From assembly GCA_003641545.1 (NCBI GenBank), contig QNAU01000093.1:1-5526 (forward strand): 5,526 bases of DNA. The letters are read 5' to 3'. Below are positions 1 through 5,526 of this stretch, in pieces. The DNA comes from Thermotoga sp. GTDB taxonomy: Bacteria; Thermotogota; Thermotogae; B21-G9. Numbering within the stretch: the first letter of the stretch is position 1; every line of letters begins with the position of its first letter. The notes beneath the pieces were generated by a model. The model was given only the letters and a program-made list of their open reading frames with translations, did not search any database and had not been told where the DNA came from. The position numbers and the translations under genes are program-made.

Positions 1-785
1 GCACCGAACAGTAAACATGCCCACATTGCACCGACCGGATTCCAGTTACCGAGTATCATGGCTGCTAAAGCTATGAAACCCCTACCACCTGTCATAAGTT
101 CCTTGAACTGTCCTAGTTCACCGACACTCAAAAATGATCCTCCCAGGCTCGCCAGGATGCCACTCATCAAGACACCGAAGTATCTTATTCTGTAGACGTT
201 GACACCGAGAGTATCTGCCGCCTCCGGATTTTCACCAACCGATCTCATCCTGAGTCCAAGTGTGGTCTTGTAGATCAATATCCACGAAAACAGAACCAAA
301 CCAAACGCTATGTACACGAAGGGACTGATCTCACCGAATATGTCGCCTACGAAAGGGATCTTCTTCAGGAAATCTATCTTCAATTCCCCAACTTTGCCTA
401 TGAAATCCGTCTGCCCCGGTTTCTTGAAAATCGGCTCCATCAAGAACCCGGTTATTCCTTGGGCGAGGAGAATCAAAGCGGTTCCACTGACTATCTGATT
501 GCCGTACCATTTTATACTCGCCCAAGCGTGTAGCCACGCCATTCCGAGACCCGTCACCATAGCCATCAGGACGCCAATCCATGGATTACCCGTTATGAAT
601 GTGAAGACTATCGATACGAAAGCGCTCAGGAGCATTATTCCCTCGAGTGCTATGTTCACGACACCAGTTATCTCGCTGAAAACACCTCCAAGCGACGCGA
701 ATATCAGAGGTGTCGCCGCAGTAAGAGTTATCTTATAGAACAACGGATTTATAAATATGTTGAATAAAGCTTTTAACCATATCAA
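1..785 (-). CDS. nupQ: BMP-family nucleoside ABC transporter, second permease (NupQ-like), 3'-truncated by window edge
   Basis: This is an inner-membrane permease that should pair with the adjacent NupP-like permease to form the import channel. Translating the minus strand from 785 gives 261 uninterrupted codons to the left edge; family members run about 300-320 residues, so roughly 40-60 C-terminal residues are missing. Family landmarks are visible: GGVFSEITGVVNIALEG at residues 33-49, the cytoplasmic loop GLRMRSVGENPEAADTLG at 177-194, which probably contacts the ATPase, and GGRGFIALAAMILGNWNP at 233-250. Several hydrophobic spans fit multi-pass topology. The first in-frame start after the in-frame stop at 791-789 is TTG at 785-783, and it overlaps the upstream permease's TGA as TTGA. 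An ATG at 780-778 is out of frame and hits a stop after 15 codons. Transport of purine or other nucleosides is inferred from the family, not shown here. Confidence 0.93.
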   Translation of the reverse strand, partial: MIWLKALFNIFINPLFYKITLTAATPLIFASLGGVFSEITGVVNIALEGIMLLSAFVSIVFTFITGNPWIGVLMAMVTGLGMAWLHAWASIKWYGNQIVSGTALILLAQGITGFLMEPIFKKPGQTDFIGKVGELKIDFLKKIPFVGDIFGEISPFVYIAFGLVLFSWILIYKTTLGLRMRSVGENPEAADTLGVNVYRIRYFGVLMSGILASLGGSFLSVGELGQFKELMTGGRGFIALAAMILGNWNPVGAMWACLLFG

Positions 786-802
786 CCTTCAACACCAACC
801 TC
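782..802 (-). promoter_or_regulatory. Overlapping stop/start junction of the two permease genes (TTGA) with purine-rich upstream sequence
   Basis: The TGA stop (784-782) of the first permease overlaps the TTG start (785-783) of the second. Purine-rich motifs GAGG (802-799), GGTG (796-793) and GAAGG (790-786) precede the TTG, but none is an ideal Shine-Dalgarno at ideal distance. Initiation probably depends on translational coupling, which would keep the two channel subunits near a 1:1 ratio. Confidence 0.6.
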
Positions 803-1849
803 ACTTTTCATCCTTTTGTACTTTGCGTAATCCATCATCGTTCTCACAATCCTATCCGCTGCCACCAGGAATATAACTATACCCTGAATGATCATGACGA
901 TATGCTTCGATATTCCCGCAAACTGCATAGCATTCGATCCCGTTCTCAACGATCCTATCAAAAATGCCGCGAATATTATGCCTATCGGATGATTCTGACC
1001 TATCAACGCTATGGATATACCATCGAATCCCTTACCAGCTGTCAGTGCTCCCAAGTACCTGTGATGAAGTCCCATGACTTCCAGTGCACCGGCAAGACCT
1101 GCCAAAGCCCCGCTCACAGCCATCGATAGAACAACATTCTTCGAGACACTTATCCCTCCGTATTCGGAAGCGTATGGATTGAATCCAACCGCCTTTATCT
1201 CGTAACCCATGCTCGTTCTCTCCAGGAGAAAATACATTATTACAGCTGCGATGATCGCTATTATGATCCCCGGGGTAAGATCTATCGCCTGAACGGAGAT
1301 TATCACCGGCAATCTCGCACTCGCGGATATCTCCGGACTCTTCGGGGTCCCGGATCCAACAGCCAATGGAGCTGCAACCATGTAATTTCCGAGATAGTAA
1401 GCTATCCAGTTGAGCATTATGGTGGTTATGACTTCGTGAGCTCCCGTCTTGGCTTTCAAAAATCCAGCTATACCAGCCCAAATTGCTCCCATCAACATCC
1501 CAACGAACATGGTTATGGGTATCGCGAGAAACGGTGGAACAGTTCCAAGGTTCATTCCAACTATGGTTGCAAACAAGGCTCCCATAGCCATTTGCCCTTC
1601 GGCACCTATGTTGAAAACCCCCGCTCTGAAACCGAACCCAACTGCCAATCCTGTCAGTATTAGAGGAGTCGTCTTGACGATCGTGTTCGTGAGATCGCGC
1701 ACACTACCGAATGCACCTTTCAACATCACAGCGTAAGCCATCAAAGGATTTTTACCGATCAGGAGAATTATGATCGACGCGATCAGAAGAGCTATCAGAA
1801 CAGCGAGAATTGGAACGAGTATCGACCTCACCCTGCTTTCAATCATCAT
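782..1849 (-). CDS. nupP: BMP-family nucleoside ABC transporter, first permease (NupP-like)
   Basis: This is an inner-membrane permease, one half of the predicted heterodimeric channel. At 355 residues it is full length for the family. It begins with a short basic segment (R6, R8) and a membrane span at about 10-31. Family motifs follow: FGFRAGVFNIGAEGQMAMG at 72-90, GAHEVITTIMLNWIAYYLGN at 136-155, and the ATPase-facing loop GFNPYASEYGGIS at 222-234. These are followed by a Gly/Ala-rich span and GLHHRYLGALTAGKGFDGIS. The start is ATG 1849-1847, overlapping the ATPase stop as ATGA; a second ATG follows at once at 1846-1844, so either could be used. The next gene starts inside this gene's stop codon. 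The protein ends in GVEG, where the coding bases also supply purine-rich sequence ahead of the next start. The best alternative family would be a sugar permease of the RbsC type, but the motifs and gene order favour the BMP system. Confidence 0.96.
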   Translation of the reverse strand: MMIESRVRSILVPILAVLIALLIASIIILLIGKNPLMAYAVMLKGAFGSVRDLTNTIVKTTPLILTGLAVGFGFRAGVFNIGAEGQMAMGALFATIVGMNLGTVPPFLAIPITMFVGMLMGAIWAGIAGFLKAKTGAHEVITTIMLNWIAYYLGNYMVAAPLAVGSGTPKSPEISASARLPVIISVQAIDLTPGIIIAIIAAVIMYFLLERTSMGYEIKAVGFNPYASEYGGISVSKNVVLSMAVSGALAGLAGALEVMGLHHRYLGALTAGKGFDGISIALIGQNHPIGIIFAAFLIGSLRTGSNAMQFAGISKHIVMIIQGIVIFLVAADRIVRTMMDYAKYKRMKSEVGVEG

Positions 1850-3402
1850 ACCACACCGCTTCTGACCTCCTGAAGTGTATGGCCAGCCATCAGCAGACCA
1901 ACTTCCTCGAAATTCGTCTCCTCCGGTTTCAGTTCACCCATTATCTCTCCTTCATACATCACGATGATCCTGTCAGAAAGGGAGAATATCTCCTCTAACT
2001 CCATCGATATCAACAGTATCCCGACTCCCATGTCCCTGAGTTTCAGAATATTCTTGTGTATGTATTCTATCGCACCTATGTCGAGGCCTCTCGTTGGTTG
2101 AGCGAACAATGCAAATTTTGGATTCGAGCTCATCTCCCTCGCGAGTATGAGCTTCTGCTGATTTCCACCCGATAGATTTCCAGCGGGTATTTTTGGATCC
2201 CTCGGCCTGACATCGAACATCTCGTATATCTTCTTGGCATGGTCCATTATATTCTTGAGATTTAGGACACCTTCATAGCAGAAGGGGGATTTGTAATGTT
2301 TTCCGAGTATCGCGTTGTAGTAACCATAGAATTGTAGAATCAGCCCATGTTTCTGCCTATCCTCCGGTATGTGAACCAACCCCATCTCCCTCAGAAGCTT
2401 CGGTGTGTAGTTCGTGACGTCCCTTCCCAGTATGTAAACCTTTCCACTCTCTATCTTCCTCAATCCAGTTATCGCTTCGACCAACTCTGTCTGCCCATTC
2501 CCAGCAACACCGGCAACTCCGAGTATCTCCCCCTCTCTGACGGTGAAGGAAACACCCTTAACCGCATCGAGTCCCCTGTTGTCCTTGACCCAGAGTTCCT
2601 CAACTCTCAGAACTTCCTTCCCAGGTTCCCGAGGCTTCTTCTCCACTCTCAGCAGGACATCCCTTCCAACCATTAACCTCGCGATCTCTTTCGGGTTGGT
2701 TTGTGATGTCTTGAGCCTTCCGGTTACTTTTCCGAGCCTCATCACCGTTATGTTGTCCGTTATCTCCATGACCTCGTTCAACTTGTGGGATATGAATATT
2801 ATCGTCTTCCCGGATTCTTTCAACTTCCTCATGATCTCGAACAACTCTTCGGTTTCCTGTGGTGTCAGAACCGCTGTTGGCTCATCCAGTATCAGTATTT
2901 CTGCCCCTCTGTAGAGTGTCTTCAAGATTTCAACCCTCTGCTGCATGCCAACCGAGATATCCTCTATCTTCGCATCCACGTCCACATACAAACCATACAT
3001 CTCGGAGAGTTCCTTCACCCTTCTTCTGGCTTCACGCAGATCGAAGAGAAAACCTTTCTTGGTTTCAGATCCAAGCACAACGTTCTCCGCAACGGTGAGG
3101 GTTTTCACAAGCATGAAATGTTGATGAACCATTCCTATGCCCAGTCTTATGGCATCTCCCGGTCCCCTTATTTTCACTTCCTTACCACGGATGTATATCT
3201 TTCCCTCGTCTGGATGCAGAAGCCCGTACAGCTGGTTCATGAGTGTGGTCTTTCCGGCGCCGTTCTCACCAACGATCGCGTGTATCTCACCATTCCTGAC
3301 GAATAAATCCACATGATCGTTGGCGAGAACGCCCGGAAAACGCTTCGTTATTCCCTTCATGACCACCGCATACTCGGAGTAATCTTTCCTTTCTTCCACC
3401 AA
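1846..3402 (-). CDS. nupO: BMP-family nucleoside ABC transporter, duplicated-domain ATP-binding protein (NupO-like)
   Basis: This is the cytoplasmic energy-coupling subunit: two ABC ATPase domains fused in one 518-residue chain, normal length for this family. Domain 1 has Walker A GENGAGKTT (45-53), Q-loop Q94, signature SVGMQQR (150-156), Walker B ILILDEP (169-175) and H-loop His206. Domain 2 has a Walker A in which Lys is replaced by Gln (GVAGNGQT, 298-305), a perfect signature LSGGNQQK (410-417), a Walker B position reading FAQP (Ala434 and Gln435 in place of Asp-Glu), RGLD (438-441), and Met467 where the H-loop His is expected. Only one composite site, Walker motifs of domain 1 with the signature of domain 2, looks catalytic. 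This asymmetry is usual in the family and is not a sign of decay. The start is TTG 3402-3400 or the adjacent GTG 3399-3397; the Shine-Dalgarno sequence suits both. Numbering here counts from the TTG. The stop overlaps the next gene. Confidence 0.97.
   Translation of the reverse strand: MVEERKDYSEYAVVMKGITKRFPGVLANDHVDLFVRNGEIHAIVGENGAGKTTLMNQLYGLLHPDEGKIYIRGKEVKIRGPGDAIRLGIGMVHQHFMLVKTLTVAENVVLGSETKKGFLFDLREARRRVKELSEMYGLYVDVDAKIEDISVGMQQRVEILKTLYRGAEILILDEPTAVLTPQETEELFEIMRKLKESGKTIIFISHKLNEVMEITDNITVMRLGKVTGRLKTSQTNPKEIARLMVGRDVLLRVEKKPREPGKEVLRVEELWVKDNRGLDAVKGVSFTVREGEILGVAGVAGNGQTELVEAITGLRKIESGKVYILGRDVTNYTPKLLREMGLVHIPEDRQKHGLILQFYGYYNAILGKHYKSPFCYEGVLNLKNIMDHAKKIYEMFDVRPRDPKIPAGNLSGGNQQKLILAREMSSNPKFALFAQPTRGLDIGAIEYIHKNILKLRDMGVGILLISMELEEIFSLSDRIIVMYEGEIMGELKPEETNFEEVGLLMAGHTLQEVRSGVV
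1865..1871 (-). promoter_or_regulatory. Shine-Dalgarno-like AGGAGGT upstream of the first permease gene
   Basis: The minus strand carries a perfect AGGAGGT inside the end of the ATPase gene, but 15 bases separate it from ATG 1849, longer than the usual 5-10. A weaker AAGCGGTG lies closer to the start. With the ATGA stop/start overlap, termination-reinitiation probably contributes, and the strong distant motif may hold the terminating ribosome nearby. Confidence 0.5.
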
Positions 3403-3405
3403 TCT

Positions 3406-3412
3406 TCACCTC
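3406..3412 (-). promoter_or_regulatory. Shine-Dalgarno sequence of the ATPase gene
   Basis: The minus strand reads GAGGTGA, an exact match to the 3' part of the AAGGAGGTGA consensus. Counted from the end of GAGG it stands 6 bases before TTG 3402 and 9 bases before GTG 3399, so it does not decide between the two starts. This is the only gene of the five whose ribosome binding site lies outside an upstream coding sequence, consistent with independent initiation after the hairpin. Confidence 0.8.
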
Positions 3413-3422
3413 ACATTCCGAA

Positions 3423-3449
3423 TGGGCGGAGGAATTACTCCTCCGCCCA
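3423..3449. promoter_or_regulatory. Intercistronic hairpin between binding-protein and ATPase genes
   Basis: This is a perfect inverted repeat: 11-base arms at 3423-3433 and 3439-3449 around a 5-base loop (3434-3438). The arms are GC-rich (8 of 11 pairs G-C). In the minus-strand transcript it lies 15 bases after the binding-protein stop codon and 10 bases before the ATPase Shine-Dalgarno sequence. Neither strand has a T-run after the stem: the minus strand continues TTCGGAATG and the plus strand GTTGTGATCG. A classic intrinsic terminator is therefore unlikely. The position fits an mRNA-stabilising or processing hairpin that protects the binding-protein message, or a partial attenuator. Either would raise binding protein over membrane components, as seen in other ABC importer operons such as malEFG. 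The structure is seen; the role is inferred. Confidence 0.8.
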
Positions 3450-3464
3450 GTTGTGATCGAATTA

Positions 3465-4547
3465 TCAGAATGGAAGCTCTAAGGAGGAAGCATCAAAGGC
3501 GTCGAGAGCTTCCTGTGTATCCGGTATCTTGAACTTTCCTTCATCAACGAGCTTTATTATGTAATAGAGCTCCGCGAGGACTTTATTCGGTATCATTCCC
3601 TTGGTGTATTTCATCGGACTTATACCCACACCTTTTTCCTTCAGTCCGAGAACCTTCATACCTCCCTCGAATGTTCCTTCAAATGCCCATTTGACACCAT
3701 AATAGGAAGCCATATCGACTCTCTTCATCGCACTCGCGAGAACCGCACCTGGTGCCATGTAATCTTGGTCCGCATCGACACCCATGGCGAAGTAGAATTT
3801 ACCTTTGTCGTAATAGTAATCGATCAGTCCAGCAAGATCACTCGTTCCAGCGAGGGCGGTGAATTTCTCCTTTGCAGCTTCTATAACTCCGTTCCCGCAT
3901 GCACCGGACGCGTGGAATATTATGTCCGCACCCTCGGCGAACTGACTCATCGCAAGATCCTTTCCCTTCTTTGGATCATCGAAAACCATCGTGTATCCTT
4001 TGAGAATCGTGACATCTTTGTTGTGTAGCTGACAGTATGTCTTCACACCTGCTTCGAATCCGTATCTGAATCTTTCAACCGGTGGTATCGGTATTCCACC
4101 TATGAATCCAACCTTTCCCGTCTTGGTCATCGCAGCAGCAACGTAACCAACCAGGAAAGCTGCCTCCTGCTCCTTGAAAGTGAAAGTCAGAACGTTCGGA
4201 TACTCTGCGCCTTCAGGTGGAACGATGTCTATACCGACGAAGTATGTGTCTGGGAACTGCGGTGCAACTTTGAAGAGAGCATCCGTCATCATGAACCCGA
4301 CCGCGAAGACCACATCTCCCTCTTCGGCAGCTTTCGTCAGGTTCGGTATATAGTCTGCCTGTTCATAGCTCTGAATGACCTCAGCCTCGATACCAAGTTC
4401 CTCCGCGGCTTTTCTTATACCGAGCCATGTTCCATCGTTGAATGACTTATCACCCAAACCTCCGGTATCCGTGACCATGACCACTTTGAAAGCGAACAAA
4501 GGCACAACCATCATGACCAGAAGAAGAAGCACCAGAAACTTCCTCAT
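3465..4547 (-). CDS. bmpA: BMP-family (PnrA/TmpC-type) extracytoplasmic substrate-binding protein
   Basis: This secreted binding protein captures the ligand, probably a purine or other nucleoside, and delivers it to the NupPQ-like channel. From ATG 4547 it has 360 residues. Residues 1-19 form a signal peptide: a basic start (R2, K3), a Leu/Val/Met core, and a likely cleavage after PLFA. There is no lipobox cysteine, so it is probably a soluble periplasmic protein and not a lipoprotein. Family motifs include VTDTGGLGDKSFNDGTW (25-41), GFMMTDALFKVAPQFPD (84-100), FKEQEAAFLVGYVAA (124-138), GKVGFIGGIPIPPVERF (144-160), SGACGNGVIEAAKE (214-227) and GVDADQDYMAPG (256-267). An in-frame ATG at 4580 would give 371 residues, but it would put 11 charged residues before the signal peptide. 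ATG 4547 has a well-placed Shine-Dalgarno sequence and the ATGA overlap with the upstream gene. The gene ends in tandem stops, TGA then TAA. Confidence 0.96.
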   Translation of the reverse strand: MRKFLVLLLLVMMVVPLFAFKVVMVTDTGGLGDKSFNDGTWLGIRKAAEELGIEAEVIQSYEQADYIPNLTKAAEEGDVVFAVGFMMTDALFKVAPQFPDTYFVGIDIVPPEGAEYPNVLTFTFKEQEAAFLVGYVAAAMTKTGKVGFIGGIPIPPVERFRYGFEAGVKTYCQLHNKDVTILKGYTMVFDDPKKGKDLAMSQFAEGADIIFHASGACGNGVIEAAKEKFTALAGTSDLAGLIDYYYDKGKFYFAMGVDADQDYMAPGAVLASAMKRVDMASYYGVKWAFEGTFEGGMKVLGLKEKGVGISPMKYTKGMIPNKVLAELYYIIKLVDEGKFKIPDTQEALDAFDASSLELPF

Positions 4548-5526
4548 CCTTCCACCCCTTTCTCGAAGATTTTTCCACACAGGAAAATGAAAATGGATAT
4601 CGCCATCACGAGAATTGGAACGGGATAGATGATCCCATCGTGTATTTTACAACTGAGATACGGAACCTTCCACTCGACGAATATCAAGGGAGATTTTATC
4701 CTTATGATCCACATCAAACTGAGTAGTATTGGGAAGATTGAGAGTATCCTCCTGAGGATATCATCCCTAAGGATGACCACCGTGGAAAACAACATCATGA
4801 GGATGAGGATCGCCCTGATCCCATGATAAGTCCTGTAAGGACGGATCGTTATGGCTCGGACAGGTTCGTCTTCAAGCTGATCGAAGAGTGTGTTCATCTC
4901 ATCCACCATGAATTTCGTGATCTTGGATCTCCCAAATGATTTGACCATGTATTCCTTGAAGTCCTTTCTCATCTTTTCATTCGAAAGCTCATAATATCTC
5001 CTCGAAATCTTGAAAAGCTTGTTCATGGATCTCTCTATTTCCCTGCATCGTGCGTTGGAATCCAAGATGAAATTATCGAAGGTTTTTCTCAGGCTCTCTA
5101 CTTCCTCTGAATAATTCTCCCTGTTCGAGATCGAGTAGAACTCCGAAAAGGTTGGAATTCTGAAATTCAGTTTCCCATTGGATATTCTGACATCCTTGAC
5201 TGCAGATTGAAGCATGAAGTTGGAGAAAGCATTTCCGGTTTTCCTAACCAGATTTTTGAGATCGTTCTGTTCCTTGGCTGAGAGTGAACTTATGGAAACG
5301 ATCAACTTCCTCAGTTCGGAATCCTGACCTTCATAAACATCTTCTTTCAACTGTTCATAGTATATGGATTTGTCCAGATCCCCAAGATTCGTTATTCTCA
5401 ACCCATTCGAATTTCTGTAGATTGGAACAACGAGAAGGATGACCACCACCATCATCATGGTGAAAAGTCCAATCTTACCGCTCAGCGTCTTCACCTTTCC
5501 ATCTCTCAGCAAGGTCGAGAATTTCA
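4544..5526 (-). CDS. Multi-pass membrane protein of unknown function, translationally coupled to the binding protein; 5' end uncertain
   Basis: I do not recognise this family. The first start inside the window, TTG 5512-5510, gives 322 residues, but it has no Shine-Dalgarno sequence. The frame stays open to the edge, where the last bases read TG AAA TTC, so a true NTG start at 5527-5525 needs just one base outside the window. Counting from the TTG, a basic N-terminus precedes a membrane span at about 14-31. A charged, mostly helical region of about 200 residues follows (32-231), rich in Arg, Lys and Glu and containing a single Cys156. Three hydrophobic spans close the protein at about 232-249, 255-271 and 294-313. 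The positive-inside rule suggests both termini are cytoplasmic and the large region is outside. There is no recognisable enzyme, ABC or kinase motif. The stop overlaps the binding-protein start as ATGA, so a role with the transporter (accessory subunit, sensor or assembly factor) is possible but is inferred only from linkage. Confidence 0.87.
   Translation of the reverse strand, partial: KFSTLLRDGKVKTLSGKIGLFTMMMVVVILLVVPIYRNSNGLRITNLGDLDKSIYYEQLKEDVYEGQDSELRKLIVSISSLSAKEQNDLKNLVRKTGNAFSNFMLQSAVKDVRISNGKLNFRIPTFSEFYSISNRENYSEEVESLRKTFDNFILDSNARCREIERSMNKLFKISRRYYELSNEKMRKDFKEYMVKSFGRSKITKFMVDEMNTLFDQLEDEPVRAITIRPYRTYHGIRAILILMMLFSTVVILRDDILRRILSIFPILLSLMWIIRIKSPLIFVEWKVPYLSCKIHDGIIYPVPILVMAISIFIFLCGKIFEKGVEG
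4553..4561 (-). promoter_or_regulatory. Shine-Dalgarno sequence of the binding-protein gene, inside the upstream reading frame
   Basis: The minus strand reads AAAGGGGTG, close to AAGGAGGTG, with 7 bases between the last G of the GGGG run and ATG 4547. It supports ATG 4547 over the earlier in-frame ATG at 4580. The same bases encode the last residues (K-G-V-E-G) of the upstream membrane protein. Confidence 0.75.

Noticed and set aside
310..738. Short plus- and minus-strand open frames over the left end
   Set aside because: They overlap the second permease frame, which runs open from 785 to the edge with clear family motifs.
1032..1481. 149-codon minus-strand open frame
   Set aside because: It is a frame-shifted shadow of the first permease. 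Its product is Ser/Arg/Gly-rich low-quality sequence, while the permease frame carries the family motifs.
2785..3306. 173-codon open frame on the plus strand
   Set aside because: It lies wholly antisense to the ATPase, whose Walker A, Q-loop and signature are encoded opposite it. The peptide has no recognisable domain.
3423..3449. Rho-independent terminator
   Set aside because: The stem is strong, but no T-run follows it on either strand, and the downstream genes clearly belong to the same transporter.
4548..4580. Longer form of the binding protein starting at ATG 4580
   Set aside because: It would add 11 charged residues ahead of a textbook signal peptide and overlap the upstream gene by 37 bases; ATG 4547 has the better ribosome site.
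4548..4700. Possible internal promoter before the binding-protein gene
   Set aside because: The best -35/-10 pairing (TTGTAA, 17 bases, TCTATC) matches the -10 consensus at only 3 of 6 positions, too weak to annotate inside a coding region.
4745..4760. 7-base inverted repeat (TATCCTC / GAGGATA) in the unknown gene
   Set aside because: The spacer is only 2 bases, too short for an RNA loop, it lies within coding sequence, and a repeat of this size is expected by chance.

Overview
The window is an almost gap-free, entirely minus-strand operon segment. Its identifiable part is a BMP-family (basic membrane protein / PnrA-type) ABC importer, the type used for nucleosides and purines and related to Bacillus subtilis NupNOPQ and Treponema pallidum PnrA systems. 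In transcription order (right to left) it holds: (1) a multi-pass membrane protein of unknown function, 5526-4544, whose 5' end may lie just past the right edge; (2) the extracytoplasmic substrate-binding protein, 4547-3465; (3) a 62-base gap with a strong hairpin; (4) the duplicated-domain ABC ATPase, 3402-1846; (5) the first membrane permease, 1849-782; (6) the second membrane permease, 785-1, cut off by the left edge after about 261 codons. I found no RNA genes, mobile elements, CRISPR arrays or plus-strand genes.

The organism is probably a member of the Thermotogae or a similar thermophile, at moderate confidence. GC looks to be in the mid-40s percent by eye. Arginine is often AGA/AGG and isoleucine often ATA. 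Shine-Dalgarno matches are strong, genes overlap tightly, and the binding protein carries a cleavable signal peptide with no lipobox cysteine. No phylogenetic marker is present, so this is inference.

The genes are tightly linked. Three of the four junctions are 4-base stop/start overlaps (ATGA, ATGA, TTGA), which implies translational coupling. The exception is binding protein to ATPase, where a perfect 11-bp hairpin with no U-tract sits in the gap. It is placed to let the binding protein be made in excess of the membrane components. The likely mechanism is standard for the family: the binding protein captures a nucleoside-like ligand, the two permeases form the channel, and the fused double ATPase powers import with only one of its two sites catalytically complete.

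The least explained element is the unknown membrane protein at the head of the visible operon. It has one N-terminal membrane segment, about 200 helical and probably extracytoplasmic residues, and three C-terminal membrane segments, and its stop codon overlaps the binding-protein start. It is the best candidate here for an undescribed accessory part of the uptake system. No promoter or terminator for the whole operon is visible, so both probably lie outside the window.
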